DNA of 10,197 nt from CAYWXK01 sp964462515 (GCA_964462515.1 CAYWXK010000082.1:1-10197); one strand, 5' to 3'. Shown: positions 1 to 6,643, numbered from the stretch's first letter. Program-made: numbers and translations. Notes: a model not told the origin generated them from the letters alone.

Positions 1-69
1 GACAAAACTTTACTAAAGTGTACTTCAATTACTCGAAAATGGGTGAACGCTTACCCTAAACTTTATCTA

Positions 70-470
70 TTATCTTTCTTCCAGCCAGTGGGAAGCCAGA
101 ATCGCAAGGTCTTCAAGGTTCACTTTTTTGTCGTGATTTGAATCCCCGGCTGGTTCAGTCCGCAGGAATGGATACGTCTGGTTTTCGCCAATACCCCAGA
201 CCTCGACAAAATCCCAGCCTACATTTACAAATGCGCTTTTGTTTTGCATGCTTACCGTTGGCTTGCCAACGACGTTGGAATTGATAGAATTGCCAATGCC
301 ACTAAGGTCTGGATTGATTGTTTTATCCCAAAAGCATCTTTTATAGTTACCCTTTTCATCATAACCTACTAGACCGCCTATATTGTCTGCACCTGATACT
401 TTGGATGCAGCGTAGCAATCGGTAATGTAAGAAACACCAGAATATTCGTGGATGTTATAACCAACCCCCC
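70..470 (-). pseudogene. C-terminal part of the GLUG-repeat protein with dockerin-like tail, out of frame
   Basis: This is the continuation of the gene above in another frame. It resumes the repeat with GYNIHEYSGVSYITDCYAAS and another IGGLVGYD core, then a CFWD segment typical of the end of GLUG arrays. It ends in a single dockerin-type calcium-loop repeat: GDSNHDKKVNLEDL, with D-x-N-x-D-x-x-V-x-x-x-D spacing, followed by AILASHWLEER. Classic dockerins have two such repeats, so this is half-length, as is common for planctomycete secreted proteins. No start codon with a plausible ribosome binding site precedes it (the only upstream start is a TTG at 510), so independent translation is unlikely. 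Joined to the first part with four extra bases it gives a 478-residue protein. The cause could be a true mutation, phase variation or a sequencing error. Confidence 0.75.
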
Positions 471-1502
471 TACACTCTTGTCCCCTGAGAGATTGTTGAT
501 TGAGTAGCAATAAGAAATGTCACTCTGCCAGTTCTCCCCAACTAGCCCTCCAACATGCCATTTTCCGGAGATATCGCCGGTCGCGGAGCAACACGAAATA
601 TTGGCAAAGTAATTTTTTCCGACCAAACCGCCGGCCTGATCATGACCTACTACTACTGCTGCTGAAAAGCAATTACGGATGGTCCCCCTCCAATTCGAAC
701 CTACTAAACCTCCTGCTGTGTTTCGAGAGCCAATTGTATATCGAGTAAAGACACTTCCCGTTGAAGAACAATTAAAAATGTTTCCTTTGTTAGTACCTGT
801 GAGACCACCAATTCTCACATACCCTGAAACGCTGGCTCTTGAATGACTATCAGAAATATAGCCTGAATTAGTAGCCACTAATCCACCAATGTCATAACTT
901 CCCGAAACGCTACAAATTGCGTTGCAACCGATGATAGAGCCAGAATCATTGTTGCCCACTAGACCACCTACGAAAAAATCTCCCTGGATACTTCCACCTT
1001 GCACACGGCAATGGTTAACAGTTCCTCCTTCTAAATACCCAACCAGAGAGGAAGTAGTGCAGGAATATCCTGTATTACTAATGTTCGGATCGATTAACTC
1101 TAAATCTTTTATTTCAGCATTGTTACCATAAACATAACCAAAAAGCCCTATGTGGTACGTGCTCTCCCTCACATTATAAGTAAAATTTGAAATCTTATGA
1201 CCACAACCATCAAAAACACCACTGAACGGCCTACTATACTCTCCAATAATCTTAAACCGTGTGCCGGTGTATTGGGCGAGGTTGACATCGTTGACGAGGA
1301 GAAAGTGTTTGTTCCCGTCTTCTTGGTGATTGCCGATGTCGTTTAGGTCTTCGGCGCTAGCGATTCTGAAAGGGTCGTTTGGTTCGCCTGTCCCGCCGCT
1401 ATATTTACCTACAGCCGTTCCTATCAAAAGAAAGGTCATCATTGCTGCGACGGCAACAACCATTGCCATTTGCAGATGGTATGTTTTTGACCGGTTACCC
1501 AA
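378..1502 (-). CDS. GLUG-repeat secreted protein, main (N-terminal) reading frame, dockerin-like end lost by frameshift
   Basis: Predicted exported repeat protein. As read the frame gives 374 residues, of which the last 26 are out-of-frame sequence after the frameshift. Residues 1-32 form a signal peptide with a hydrophobic core (MVVAVAAMMTFLLIG). Residues 33-110 resemble the N-terminal part of GLUG proteins (GTGEPNDPFRIASAEDL, then FSGVFDGCGHKISN). From about residue 118 a roughly 27-residue repeat follows, with GG-L-VG cores near 179, 206, 232, 264, 291, 318 and 345, matching the GLUG motif family (PF07581), probably a beta-helix or similar solenoid. The start is TTG at 1502-1500, chosen because AGGAGG lies 8 bases upstream; the first ATG in frame would cut the signal peptide. 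Substrate or partner is unknown; an adhesive or polysaccharide-related surface role is inference only. It follows dinG on the same strand but has its own promoter. Confidence 0.8.
   Translation of the reverse strand: MGNRSKTYHLQMAMVVAVAAMMTFLLIGTAVGKYSGGTGEPNDPFRIASAEDLNDIGNHQEDGNKHFLLVNDVNLAQYTGTRFKIIGEYSRPFSGVFDGCGHKISNFTYNVRESTYHIGLFGYVYGNNAEIKDLELIDPNISNTGYSCTTSSLVGYLEGGTVNHCRVQGGSIQGDFFVGGLVGNNDSGSIIGCNAICSVSGSYDIGGLVATNSGYISDSHSRASVSGYVRIGGLTGTNKGNIFNCSSTGSVFTRYTIGSRNTAGGLVGSNWRGTIRNCFSAAVVVGHDQAGGLVGKNYFANISCCSATGDISGKWHVGGLVGENWQSDISYCYSINNLSGDKSVGGLVITSTNILVFLTLPIATLHPKYQVQTI
457..470 (-). other. Frameshift site in the GLUG gene (G6 tract followed by two GGTT units)
   Basis: In the coding sense the site reads GTAGGGGGGTTGGTTATAAC. 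The upstream frame reads GTA GGG GGG TTG GTT (VGGLV) and then leaves the repeat pattern. The pattern resumes in the other frame as GGT TAT AAC (GYN). Adding one more GGTT unit gives VGGLVGYN, which is exactly the repeat consensus. Adding a seventh G gives VGGVGYN, which loses the conserved leucine. The GGTT explanation therefore fits better. Confidence 0.7.
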
Positions 1503-1510
1503 CTTTCTAT

Positions 1511-1516
1511 CCTCCT
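1511..1516 (-). promoter_or_regulatory. Ribosome binding site that decides the TTG start of the GLUG gene
   Basis: AGGAGG in the coding sense, 8 bases before TTG at 1502. It is a full Shine-Dalgarno match and no ATG is at a suitable distance, which supports the unusual start codon. Confidence 0.75.
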
Positions 1517-1538
1517 AATCTTAACTGAAAACGCAATT

Positions 1539-1567
1539 ATTATACCACAATCCAGCCGACATTGCAA
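1539..1567 (-). promoter_or_regulatory. Sigma70-type promoter of the GLUG gene
   Basis: On the minus strand TTGCAA (1567-1562), a 17-base spacer and a perfect TATAAT (1544-1539). The TGG just before TATAAT makes an extended -10 element (TGnTATAAT). Transcription would start near 1532, giving a leader of about 30 bases that includes the AGGAGG site. It begins only a few bases after the dinG stop codon, so the GLUG gene can be expressed independently of dinG. Confidence 0.7.
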
Positions 1568-1575
1568 CAAAAAGG

Positions 1576-3654
1576 TCAGTTTTGCATTTTTTCAGTAACG
1601 ATTTGGATTTTACACTGCGGTATTGCATCCAGGAATTGTCGGCCGTAGGGTTTGTTGATGATTCGGCTGTCGAGGACTACCACAATGCCGGTGTCGGTTT
1701 TGGTGCGGATTAGTCGGCCGAAGCCCTGCTTGAATTTGATAATCGCTGACGGCAGCTGGTAATCATAAAATGGATTTCCGCCGTCTTCTTTTATCCGCTC
1801 TAATCTGCCTGCAATCAGCGGCTTGTCAGGAACTCCAAAAGGGAGGCGAACGATAATAACGTTGCCAAGGGCGACGCCCGGCACATCAACGCCCTGCCAG
1901 AAGCTGTCGGTGCCGAACAACACGCAATTGCCTTTGGTCTTGAAGTGTTGAAGCAATCTACTCCTATCGAGTCCTCCAGGCGCCCGGTTTTGTTGGAGCA
2001 ATTCCAGCTTATTAGAAGCTAACCAGTCGGCAGTTTTGCCGACGATGGCTTCGAGCATTTCGTAGCTTGTGAAAAGGACAAATGCCCGCCCTTTAGTTTG
2101 CAGGACATATTTTTTGATGGCCTGTGCAGCAGCCTGAACAAATTCCGGGTCGTTTGGATTCGGCAGGTCCTTTTCTATGTAAAGTGTTACCTGTTCTTTG
2201 TAATCAAAAGGCGAGCCGAGTTTAAGCGAGTCAAAATCCTCCAGGCCGATTCGCCCGGCAAAAAACTCAAAGCCGCTGCTCTTCGAGATGGTAGAAGTGC
2301 TTAAGGTTGCGCTTGTTAGAATCAGCGAATCATATTTATCGAACAAACATCTCTTGACATCCGGGCCGACATTTATTGGCGCACTCATTAAGGATATATC
2401 TGCCTTTGGGCTGCGTGCCCCCGAATACCTGCCTGGCCTGGAGCTCTCATCGGGCGTCTCGACCCAATAGACATAATCGGGTCTATCCTGCAGAAAGAAA
2501 TGGTTCAGCTCCTCCGCTAAAAGCCGGCATCTATTGACAAAACGCAGAACCTCAAGTTTTTCATCGACATCTTCAGCTTGTTTTGCTCTCTTTGCAAGTT
2601 CGGACGCCAGGTTTTTGAAATGTCCTGAGATGGTGTCATCGACAAAATTGGCGTAACATCTGCCGTTGGTCTGCTCTTTTGTCTGCTGGAACCAGTTGTT
2701 TATGCGCTCGAAGAAATTTCTGCTCTCTTTCGTCAACTGGCCGACCATACCAATCACCACGTCGTTGGGTGTATAAGCAAGAAGTCCCTTGTGGATTCTG
2801 GGATTGTATAGGCCATCGAGCAAGAATTTAATTCTGCGGTTACTAATATCTACGCCGAATTGTTCTTCGGCCACGTGCTCGATATTCTGGGCTTCGTCAA
2901 TAATTACATACTTGTAATTCGGCAAAACAGATGCGCCTTCTTCTTTTAGAACAAGGTCGCTAAATAGCAGCGCGTGATTTGCAACGATAATGTCGGCTTT
3001 TTCCAGTTGGCGTCGGGAGCGCTGATATAAGCAGTCCTGAAAATGCGGACATTTGTGTCCGCGACAGTTGCCGTGTTCGCTGTTGACTGCATCCCAGGTG
3101 TGGCTGCTTGGCATAAAGGGAAGGTCGGAAGTCGAGCCATCTTTTGTCCGGCCGGCCCAGTCATTTATCATCATAAGCTCAGCATCGGAAGAGCCGAACA
3201 GAAATTTTTGCCTTCGCATAGCAAATTCAAGGCGGCGTTTGCAGAGGTAATTGCCCCGGCCTTTTGCCAGAGCCGCCGTGAACCCCGTTAGAAATCGTTT
3301 CTTCTTTAGCTTGTCCTCCGCTTGTGATATTTCTAACGGGGTGAACGAACCGGGCAGACAATCCATCAAAAATGGAATGTCTTTATTGATTAGCTGCTCC
3401 TGCAGCGTGATGGTGAAGGTGCTGATAAGTAGTTGACCGGCGCCCCGGCAAACTAATTCTATCGCAGGGACAAGGTAAGCAAAGCTTTTTCCTATGCCGG
3501 TGCCGGCCTCGACAACCAGATGCCGTCCATCGCACAGAGCCTGGCGGACCGCACTGGTCATCTGAAGCTGCTGAGGTCTATCCTCAAAACCGCTAAAGGA
3601 TTGTGAAATAAGTCCGCCTGGTGCAAAAACCTCTTGTAAAGCTGGGAAATCCAT
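1576..3654 (-). CDS. dinG: DinG/XPD-family ATP-dependent iron-sulfur DNA helicase
   Basis: Superfamily 2 DNA helicase of 692 residues, in the size range of DinG/YoaA proteins; family members unwind DNA 5'-3' and act in repair of damaged or structured DNA. Visible motifs in order: Walker A EAGTGIGKS (49-57); four cysteines C138, C197, C202 and C208 spaced as a 4Fe-4S cluster; Walker B DEAQ (253-256, the DEAH box with Q in the last position); SAT motif in LILTSATL (444-451); motif V FWQGVDVPG (585-593); motif VI QGFGRLIR (643-650). No N-terminal exonuclease domain is present. The only usable start is ATG at 3654; GGAG precedes it by just 2 bases, so initiation may be weak. Residues 105-125, between LPGSF and TAALAKGRGNYLC, are encoded by a palindromic element and look like an in-frame insertion just ahead of the first iron-sulfur cysteine. 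Assignment to DinG rather than YoaA within the family is not certain. Confidence 0.92.
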   Translation of the reverse strand: MDFPALQEVFAPGGLISQSFSGFEDRPQQLQMTSAVRQALCDGRHLVVEAGTGIGKSFAYLVPAIELVCRGAGQLLISTFTITLQEQLINKDIPFLMDCLPGSFTPLEISQAEDKLKKKRFLTGFTAALAKGRGNYLCKRRLEFAMRRQKFLFGSSDAELMMINDWAGRTKDGSTSDLPFMPSSHTWDAVNSEHGNCRGHKCPHFQDCLYQRSRRQLEKADIIVANHALLFSDLVLKEEGASVLPNYKYVIIDEAQNIEHVAEEQFGVDISNRRIKFLLDGLYNPRIHKGLLAYTPNDVVIGMVGQLTKESRNFFERINNWFQQTKEQTNGRCYANFVDDTISGHFKNLASELAKRAKQAEDVDEKLEVLRFVNRCRLLAEELNHFFLQDRPDYVYWVETPDESSRPGRYSGARSPKADISLMSAPINVGPDVKRCLFDKYDSLILTSATLSTSTISKSSGFEFFAGRIGLEDFDSLKLGSPFDYKEQVTLYIEKDLPNPNDPEFVQAAAQAIKKYVLQTKGRAFVLFTSYEMLEAIVGKTADWLASNKLELLQQNRAPGGLDRSRLLQHFKTKGNCVLFGTDSFWQGVDVPGVALGNVIIVRLPFGVPDKPLIAGRLERIKEDGGNPFYDYQLPSAIIKFKQGFGRLIRTKTDTGIVVVLDSRIINKPYGRQFLDAIPQCKIQIVTEKMQN
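3279..3345 (-). repeat. Palindromic miniature element inserted in frame in dinG
   Basis: A perfect 14-base inverted repeat, ACCCCGTTAGAAAT at 3282-3295 and ATTTCTAACGGGGT at 3329-3342, separated by 33 bases. The 59-base core 3283-3341 is bounded by direct repeats TGAA at 3279-3282 and 3342-3345, extendable to GTGAAC at 3278-3283 and 3341-3346. Core plus one copy of the direct repeat is 63 bases, exactly 21 codons. Removing it joins LPGSF to TAALAKGRGNYLC, the usual compact spacing in this part of DinG proteins as I know them. The added peptide is charged and lysine-rich (contains AEDKLKKKR). Structure and frame are seen directly; mobility is inferred. Confidence 0.75.
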
Positions 3655-3679
3655 TTCTCCAAAGGCCCGCCCTGCATGG

Positions 3680-3758
3680 TTAATTGGTTAAATAGTTAAT
3701 TGGTGAGAGGTTAATTGAGTAATTAACTGCTCACCACTCACTACTCACCACTAACCAC
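3680..3758. repeat. AT-rich intergenic repeat, copy 1
   Basis: Fills most of the gap between dinG and the TPR gene. It starts with TTAATTGGTTAAATAGTTAA and ends with CTCACCACT...AACCAC. Matching sequence recurs in the same orientation at 5572-5676 on the other side of the TPR gene. Within it GTTAATT-GAGT-AATTAAC (3710-3727) is a perfect 7-base-pair hairpin, and GGTGAG/CTCACC segments can also pair, so the whole unit is an imperfect palindrome. Compared with copy 2 it has 14 extra bases (3739-3752) that look like a local duplication of the CTCACCACT part. It lacks the T-rich tail of an ordinary terminator. Confidence 0.75.
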
Positions 3759-3761
3759 TGT

Positions 3762-5555
3762 TTATTGTGTCTTTGGCGCTTTCATTGCGCTATCGATGGC
3801 ATGGCCAAGGGTCTGCACAGCCGGCGCCTTCGGCAGCTTTTCGGCAGCGATTTCAACCATAAATTTTGCCCGGTCGTATCTACCCATCCGGTAGTAGAGA
3901 TACGCCAGCAAGAACCTAAGCTCAGGTGCGCCGGTTCTTTCGAGCCATTCCTCGAGGTCGGCCATCCTGCTGTCGAGCTTATCTTTGTCGGCCAAAAGGG
4001 CCACAAGGTCAACTTTTCTTTGCACGTAGTCAGGCGAAAGCTCAATAGCCCTGCCAAGAAACAGGGCACTACTTATGTATTCACCGGCAACAAAAAGTGC
4101 GTGTGCTCTGCCGGCAAACGCAGCCGCGTCATCCGGCTTATAAATAGAAGCCGTAGCGTATGAATCTGCTGCCAGATAGTATTTGCCCTGCTTTAAATAT
4201 ATCTGGGCAGCGGCAATGGCCTGGTCAAATCTGGTCTGGGAGTAAGACTCAAGATTTTTGTGTGGGCCCATAATGCGTTTGGCCTCAGCAGATAACTCGG
4301 CAGAAGAAAGTTGCTTAACCTCCTCCGCAACCGAACCTTCCCCCGCAACCTTTTGCTTTTTTTCGCTCTTGGTCATTGCATCAAGATATGATTTACCTGC
4401 ATCAGGCCTGCCCCTGCGAAGTGCCTCAAGATAGGATTCCTCTTTGCCCGGTTGTTCCTGGCCGGCAGCCCCGACTTGTCGGGGTTCAGCCGCAGTTAAT
4501 CGCTGTAAACCATTTTCCGTGACGCCGGATGGCTTTTCTTTCTGGGAAACCTGTAATTTATCAAGCTGCTGTTTTAGACGTTCATAAACGTCACCGCTGT
4601 CTGTCTTTCCAGGAACCGGTAACTGCTCAAGCTGCTGTTCTGGCTCTGGTGCTGCCATCTGAAGGGCAGGTGCTTTTGGGGGTTCTTTGGGCGTTGGTCG
4701 TATTTGGGTCTCTACAATACCGGGCTGCTCAAGCTGCCGGCGGAGTGTTTCAGTCGGCCCAGGCTGCGCCCCGATGTCTTCTATCGGGATTTGCGACCCC
4801 GACAGATCGGAGGTTTCAGCCATCTTTTGTCTTAGCTGGCTCATCTTCTCATTTAATTGCTGCAGTTCGCGCCGCAATTGTTCCACTTGCATTTGGTATC
4901 GGTCAGTCCCTGATTTTTCGGTTCGCGGGATTGTTGCACCCTGCTCTGATAATAATTTGTCTATCCGCTGAGGAGTCACAAGCAACGAGCGAGAGCTTAT
5001 ATCAGAAGTGGAAGTATCCTGCTGGGGCAAGCTTTCCCTCTTTGGCAAATTTTCAAGACCCGGAGCACGGTCGGAAATTCTCGCACTCGAGGGCGTGACA
5101 ACACCGCTCTGGCCGGGTACCATAGTCGTTACAGTCCCTGTGGGTGAATAATATGGTTGGGGAGTATATCCGCCGATGTAGCGGTCGAAGGAACCCCCAC
5201 CGGCCGAATCCCGCAGAAATGAATCCATCGACCACGAACCGAGCGACGAACCGAGCGGAGCCCTAAAAGCGCTGGTTGAGGAATACGGGACGGGGCCATG
5301 GAAGTATTTGCCGCCGGTAACATTGCCGGTAATTACCAGATTTCTGCTGGTATCAATAGGGTTCGGTGAGCGAATCAGGCCGCCTTGAACACTGCTGGGC
5401 GGCACAGTGGCAGAGCCAATAGACCTGCCGGGCACACCGTAGTCGATTGACCACGCCGTTTCTGCAAGAACAAAGAAAAGCAGCGCTGCAGCGATAAGAA
5501 TTACCAAACGTATTTTGTTGCGCTCGGACCATTCAGTGATTACCTGGTTTTCCAT
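3762..5555 (-). CDS. Membrane-anchored coiled-coil and TPR-domain protein of unknown function
   Basis: I do not recognise a specific family. The 597-residue protein has a short charged N-terminus, a hydrophobic segment at about 16-34 (a signal anchor, or a signal peptide cleaved near AWS), then a long low-complexity region rich in Ser, Pro, Gly and Gln (40-215). A probable coiled coil lies at 217-248 (QLRRELQQLNEKMSQLRQKM), followed by a Pro/Gln-rich linker with recurring amphipathic pieces (ETLRRQLEQ, YERLKQQLDKL, YLEALRRG, YLDAMTK). The C-terminus (about 443-575) forms TPR-like helical hairpins (AAAQIYLKQGKYYLAADSYA, ALFVAGEYISSALFLGRAIE, LAYLYYRMGRYDRAKFMVE). A periplasmic or envelope scaffold with a C-terminal binding module is plausible. 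The ATG start has GGAGG 10 bases upstream, a rather long spacing. Matching repeats flank the gene on both sides, and a palindrome lies inside it at 4469-4484. Confidence 0.85.
   Translation of the reverse strand: MENQVITEWSERNKIRLVILIAAALLFFVLAETAWSIDYGVPGRSIGSATVPPSSVQGGLIRSPNPIDTSRNLVITGNVTGGKYFHGPVPYSSTSAFRAPLGSSLGSWSMDSFLRDSAGGGSFDRYIGGYTPQPYYSPTGTVTTMVPGQSGVVTPSSARISDRAPGLENLPKRESLPQQDTSTSDISSRSLLVTPQRIDKLLSEQGATIPRTEKSGTDRYQMQVEQLRRELQQLNEKMSQLRQKMAETSDLSGSQIPIEDIGAQPGPTETLRRQLEQPGIVETQIRPTPKEPPKAPALQMAAPEPEQQLEQLPVPGKTDSGDVYERLKQQLDKLQVSQKEKPSGVTENGLQRLTAAEPRQVGAAGQEQPGKEESYLEALRRGRPDAGKSYLDAMTKSEKKQKVAGEGSVAEEVKQLSSAELSAEAKRIMGPHKNLESYSQTRFDQAIAAAQIYLKQGKYYLAADSYATASIYKPDDAAAFAGRAHALFVAGEYISSALFLGRAIELSPDYVQRKVDLVALLADKDKLDSRMADLEEWLERTGAPELRFLLAYLYYRMGRYDRAKFMVEIAAEKLPKAPAVQTLGHAIDSAMKAPKTQ
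4469..4484. repeat. CCCCGAC-TT-GTCGGGG palindrome inside the TPR gene
   Basis: A perfect 7-base-pair inverted repeat with a 2-base centre, coding for part of AEPRQVGAA in the low-complexity linker. It is flanked by CAGC at 4466-4469 and 4487-4490, a 21-base (7-codon) offset. This would suit a small in-frame insertion, though four matching bases is weak evidence. A relative occurs at the 5' end of nadK (6619-6634). Confidence 0.5.
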
Positions 5556-5571
5556 AATATCAATACCTCCC

Positions 5572-5676
5572 TTAATTGGTTAAATAGTTAATTGGCGAGT
5601 GGTTAATGGTTCGACTCTGCTCACCATCCTGAGCGAAGTCGAAGGATTGAGTAATTAACTGCTCACCACTAACCAC
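5572..5676. repeat. AT-rich intergenic repeat, copy 2, interrupted by a hairpin element
   Basis: Lies between nadK and the TPR gene. Positions 5572-5607 match 3680-3715 with two differences, and 5648-5676 match 3716-3738 plus 3753-3758. The 40 bases at 5608-5647 are absent from copy 1. Its left edge abuts the GGGAGG ribosome binding site of the TPR gene, so the TPR leader RNA would contain the repeat. Confidence 0.75.
5608..5647. repeat. Hairpin element inside repeat copy 2
   Basis: TTCGAC (5610-5615) pairs with GTCGAA (5638-5643), and GCTCA (5619-5623) pairs with TGAGC (5630-5634) around a CCATCC loop. Copy 1 shows the uninterrupted site GGTTAATTGAG. Here the same site reads GGTTAAT, then 38 bases, then AT-TGAG, consistent with an insertion that duplicated AT. 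The GAGCGAAGTCGAAGGA-type sequence resembles short dispersed palindromes seen in many environmental genomes, from general knowledge. Confidence 0.6.
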
Positions 5677-5682
5677 ATAAGT

Positions 5683-6618
5683 TTATCCACATCTATCTGG
5701 TTGCGATTCTAAATAACCAGACAATAAGCCTTTATTATACTTCGGCTTTTCAGCCCAGCTTAATTTAGTTGCCAGGGTATCCCACTGGCTGCGAATAGGA
5801 TTATTTACAATTAAAAAATCATTATGCGCCTTCTGAACCCTGATAATATCACCAACTGACAGCCTTCGGGAGGCCTGGCCGTCAATTGAAACGGTTGTGC
5901 CTTTATTAACTCGCAGGCCCAAAACCTCAATTTTGCTGTCGGCGTTAATGACAATTGGTCTAAAGCTGAGCGAATGTGGGCAAATCGGCGTAATGACTAT
6001 TGCTTCTATTTTGGGCGATAATATCGGCCCACCTGCAGACAGATTATAAGCCGTCGAGCCGGTCGGCGTAGAGATTATTAAACCATCACTGACGCAGCCG
6101 GCTAAAGGCTGACCATCCACGGATATCTTCAGCTCAATAGTTCTAAAGGGCGGACCGGCGTTAATAAAAACATCATTGATAGCTACCGAGTGAAACCGTT
6201 GCGATTTGCTGACCTGTTTGTTGAAAACCCTGCAGTCCAGCATCATCCGCCGCTCTATCAGGGCCTTTCCTGAAACTATATCGGCAAAGGATTCTTTAAG
6301 CTCGCCGATGCTGAACTCTGCCAGGAAACCGAGCTTACCGACATTGACGCCTATCACGGGCACCGATGCCTGACTTAGGTTTCTCGCGGTTGAGATGATG
6401 GAACCGTCGCCGCCGAAAACGATTGCGAAATCACAATTTTTTAAGATGTTTATTGGGCAGTTCTCGATACGGTCGCTTGCTATTATTCTGGCCTTATCCT
6501 TGACAAAATCGGCAAGCTCTTCAATTGCCTCGGTAACACCCTGCTTTTTAGGGTCGCCGAAAATTATTAACTTAGGCAACGATTTTGCAATCGGCATTTT
6601 GCATCTCAATTTATCCAC
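5683..6618 (-). CDS. nadK: NAD kinase (ATP/polyphosphate-NAD+ 2'-phosphotransferase)
   Basis: Phosphorylates NAD+ to NADP+ in the cytoplasm, the only known route to NADP(H). The 311-residue frame has the family signatures: IIFGDPKK near the N-terminus, the GGDG nucleotide-binding motif (69-72, with the catalytic Asp), VIGVNVGKLGFLAEF (88-102), ND at 148-149 where NE is usual, and DGLIISTPTGSTAYNLSAGG (178-197), then VSIDGQ near 243-248. The length is typical of bacterial NadK. The start is uncertain. The longest form begins with GTG at 6618, directly next to a palindrome and without a properly spaced ribosome binding site. The ATG at 6597 (MPIAKSLPKLIIFG) is an equally good candidate and better matches the usual short N-terminus. 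It lies 25 bases after dxs and is probably co-transcribed with it. Confidence 0.95.
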   Translation of the reverse strand: MDKLRCKMPIAKSLPKLIIFGDPKKQGVTEAIEELADFVKDKARIIASDRIENCPINILKNCDFAIVFGGDGSIISTARNLSQASVPVIGVNVGKLGFLAEFSIGELKESFADIVSGKALIERRMMLDCRVFNKQVSKSQRFHSVAINDVFINAGPPFRTIELKISVDGQPLAGCVSDGLIISTPTGSTAYNLSAGGPILSPKIEAIVITPICPHSLSFRPIVINADSKIEVLGLRVNKGTTVSIDGQASRRLSVGDIIRVQKAHNDFLIVNNPIRSQWDTLATKLSWAEKPKYNKGLLSGYLESQPDRCG

Positions 6619-6634
6619 CCCCGATTTATCGGGA
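6619..6634. repeat. CCCCGAT-TT-ATCGGG palindrome between dxs and nadK
   Basis: CCCGAT (6620-6625) and ATCGGG (6628-6633) form a perfect 6-base inverted repeat with a TT centre, in the 25-base gap between dxs and nadK and touching the upstream GTG start of nadK. It matches the pattern CCCCGAy-TT-rTCGGG also seen at 4469-4484. In the mRNA it could hinder initiation at the GTG, which favours the ATG at 6597. There is no U tract, so it is not an obvious terminator. Confidence 0.5.
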
Positions 6635-6643
6635 TATGGCGGA

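Noticed and set aside
457..470. Programmed -1 ribosomal frameshift in the GLUG gene
   Set aside because: The coding-sense heptamers (A-GGG-GGG, G-GGG-TTG) do not fit the X-XXY-YYZ slippery pattern, and the resulting VGGVGYN would lose the conserved leucine.
3045..3062. GCGGACA-TTTG-TGTCCGC hairpin inside dinG
   Set aside because: It encodes the conserved CRGHKCPH iron-sulfur cysteine region present in the family, with no flanking direct repeat, so it is not an insertion.
4529..5098. Long plus-strand open frame opposite the TPR gene
   Set aside because: It has no ribosome binding site, composition or motif support and is a shadow of the low-complexity coding region on the minus strand.
5683..5691. 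Perfect DnaA-box 9-mer TTATCCACA overlapping the nadK stop, with a near match at 6611-6618
   Set aside because: Isolated boxes about 900 bases apart without a cluster, an AT-rich unwinding region or dnaA/dnaN neighbours do not support a replication origin.
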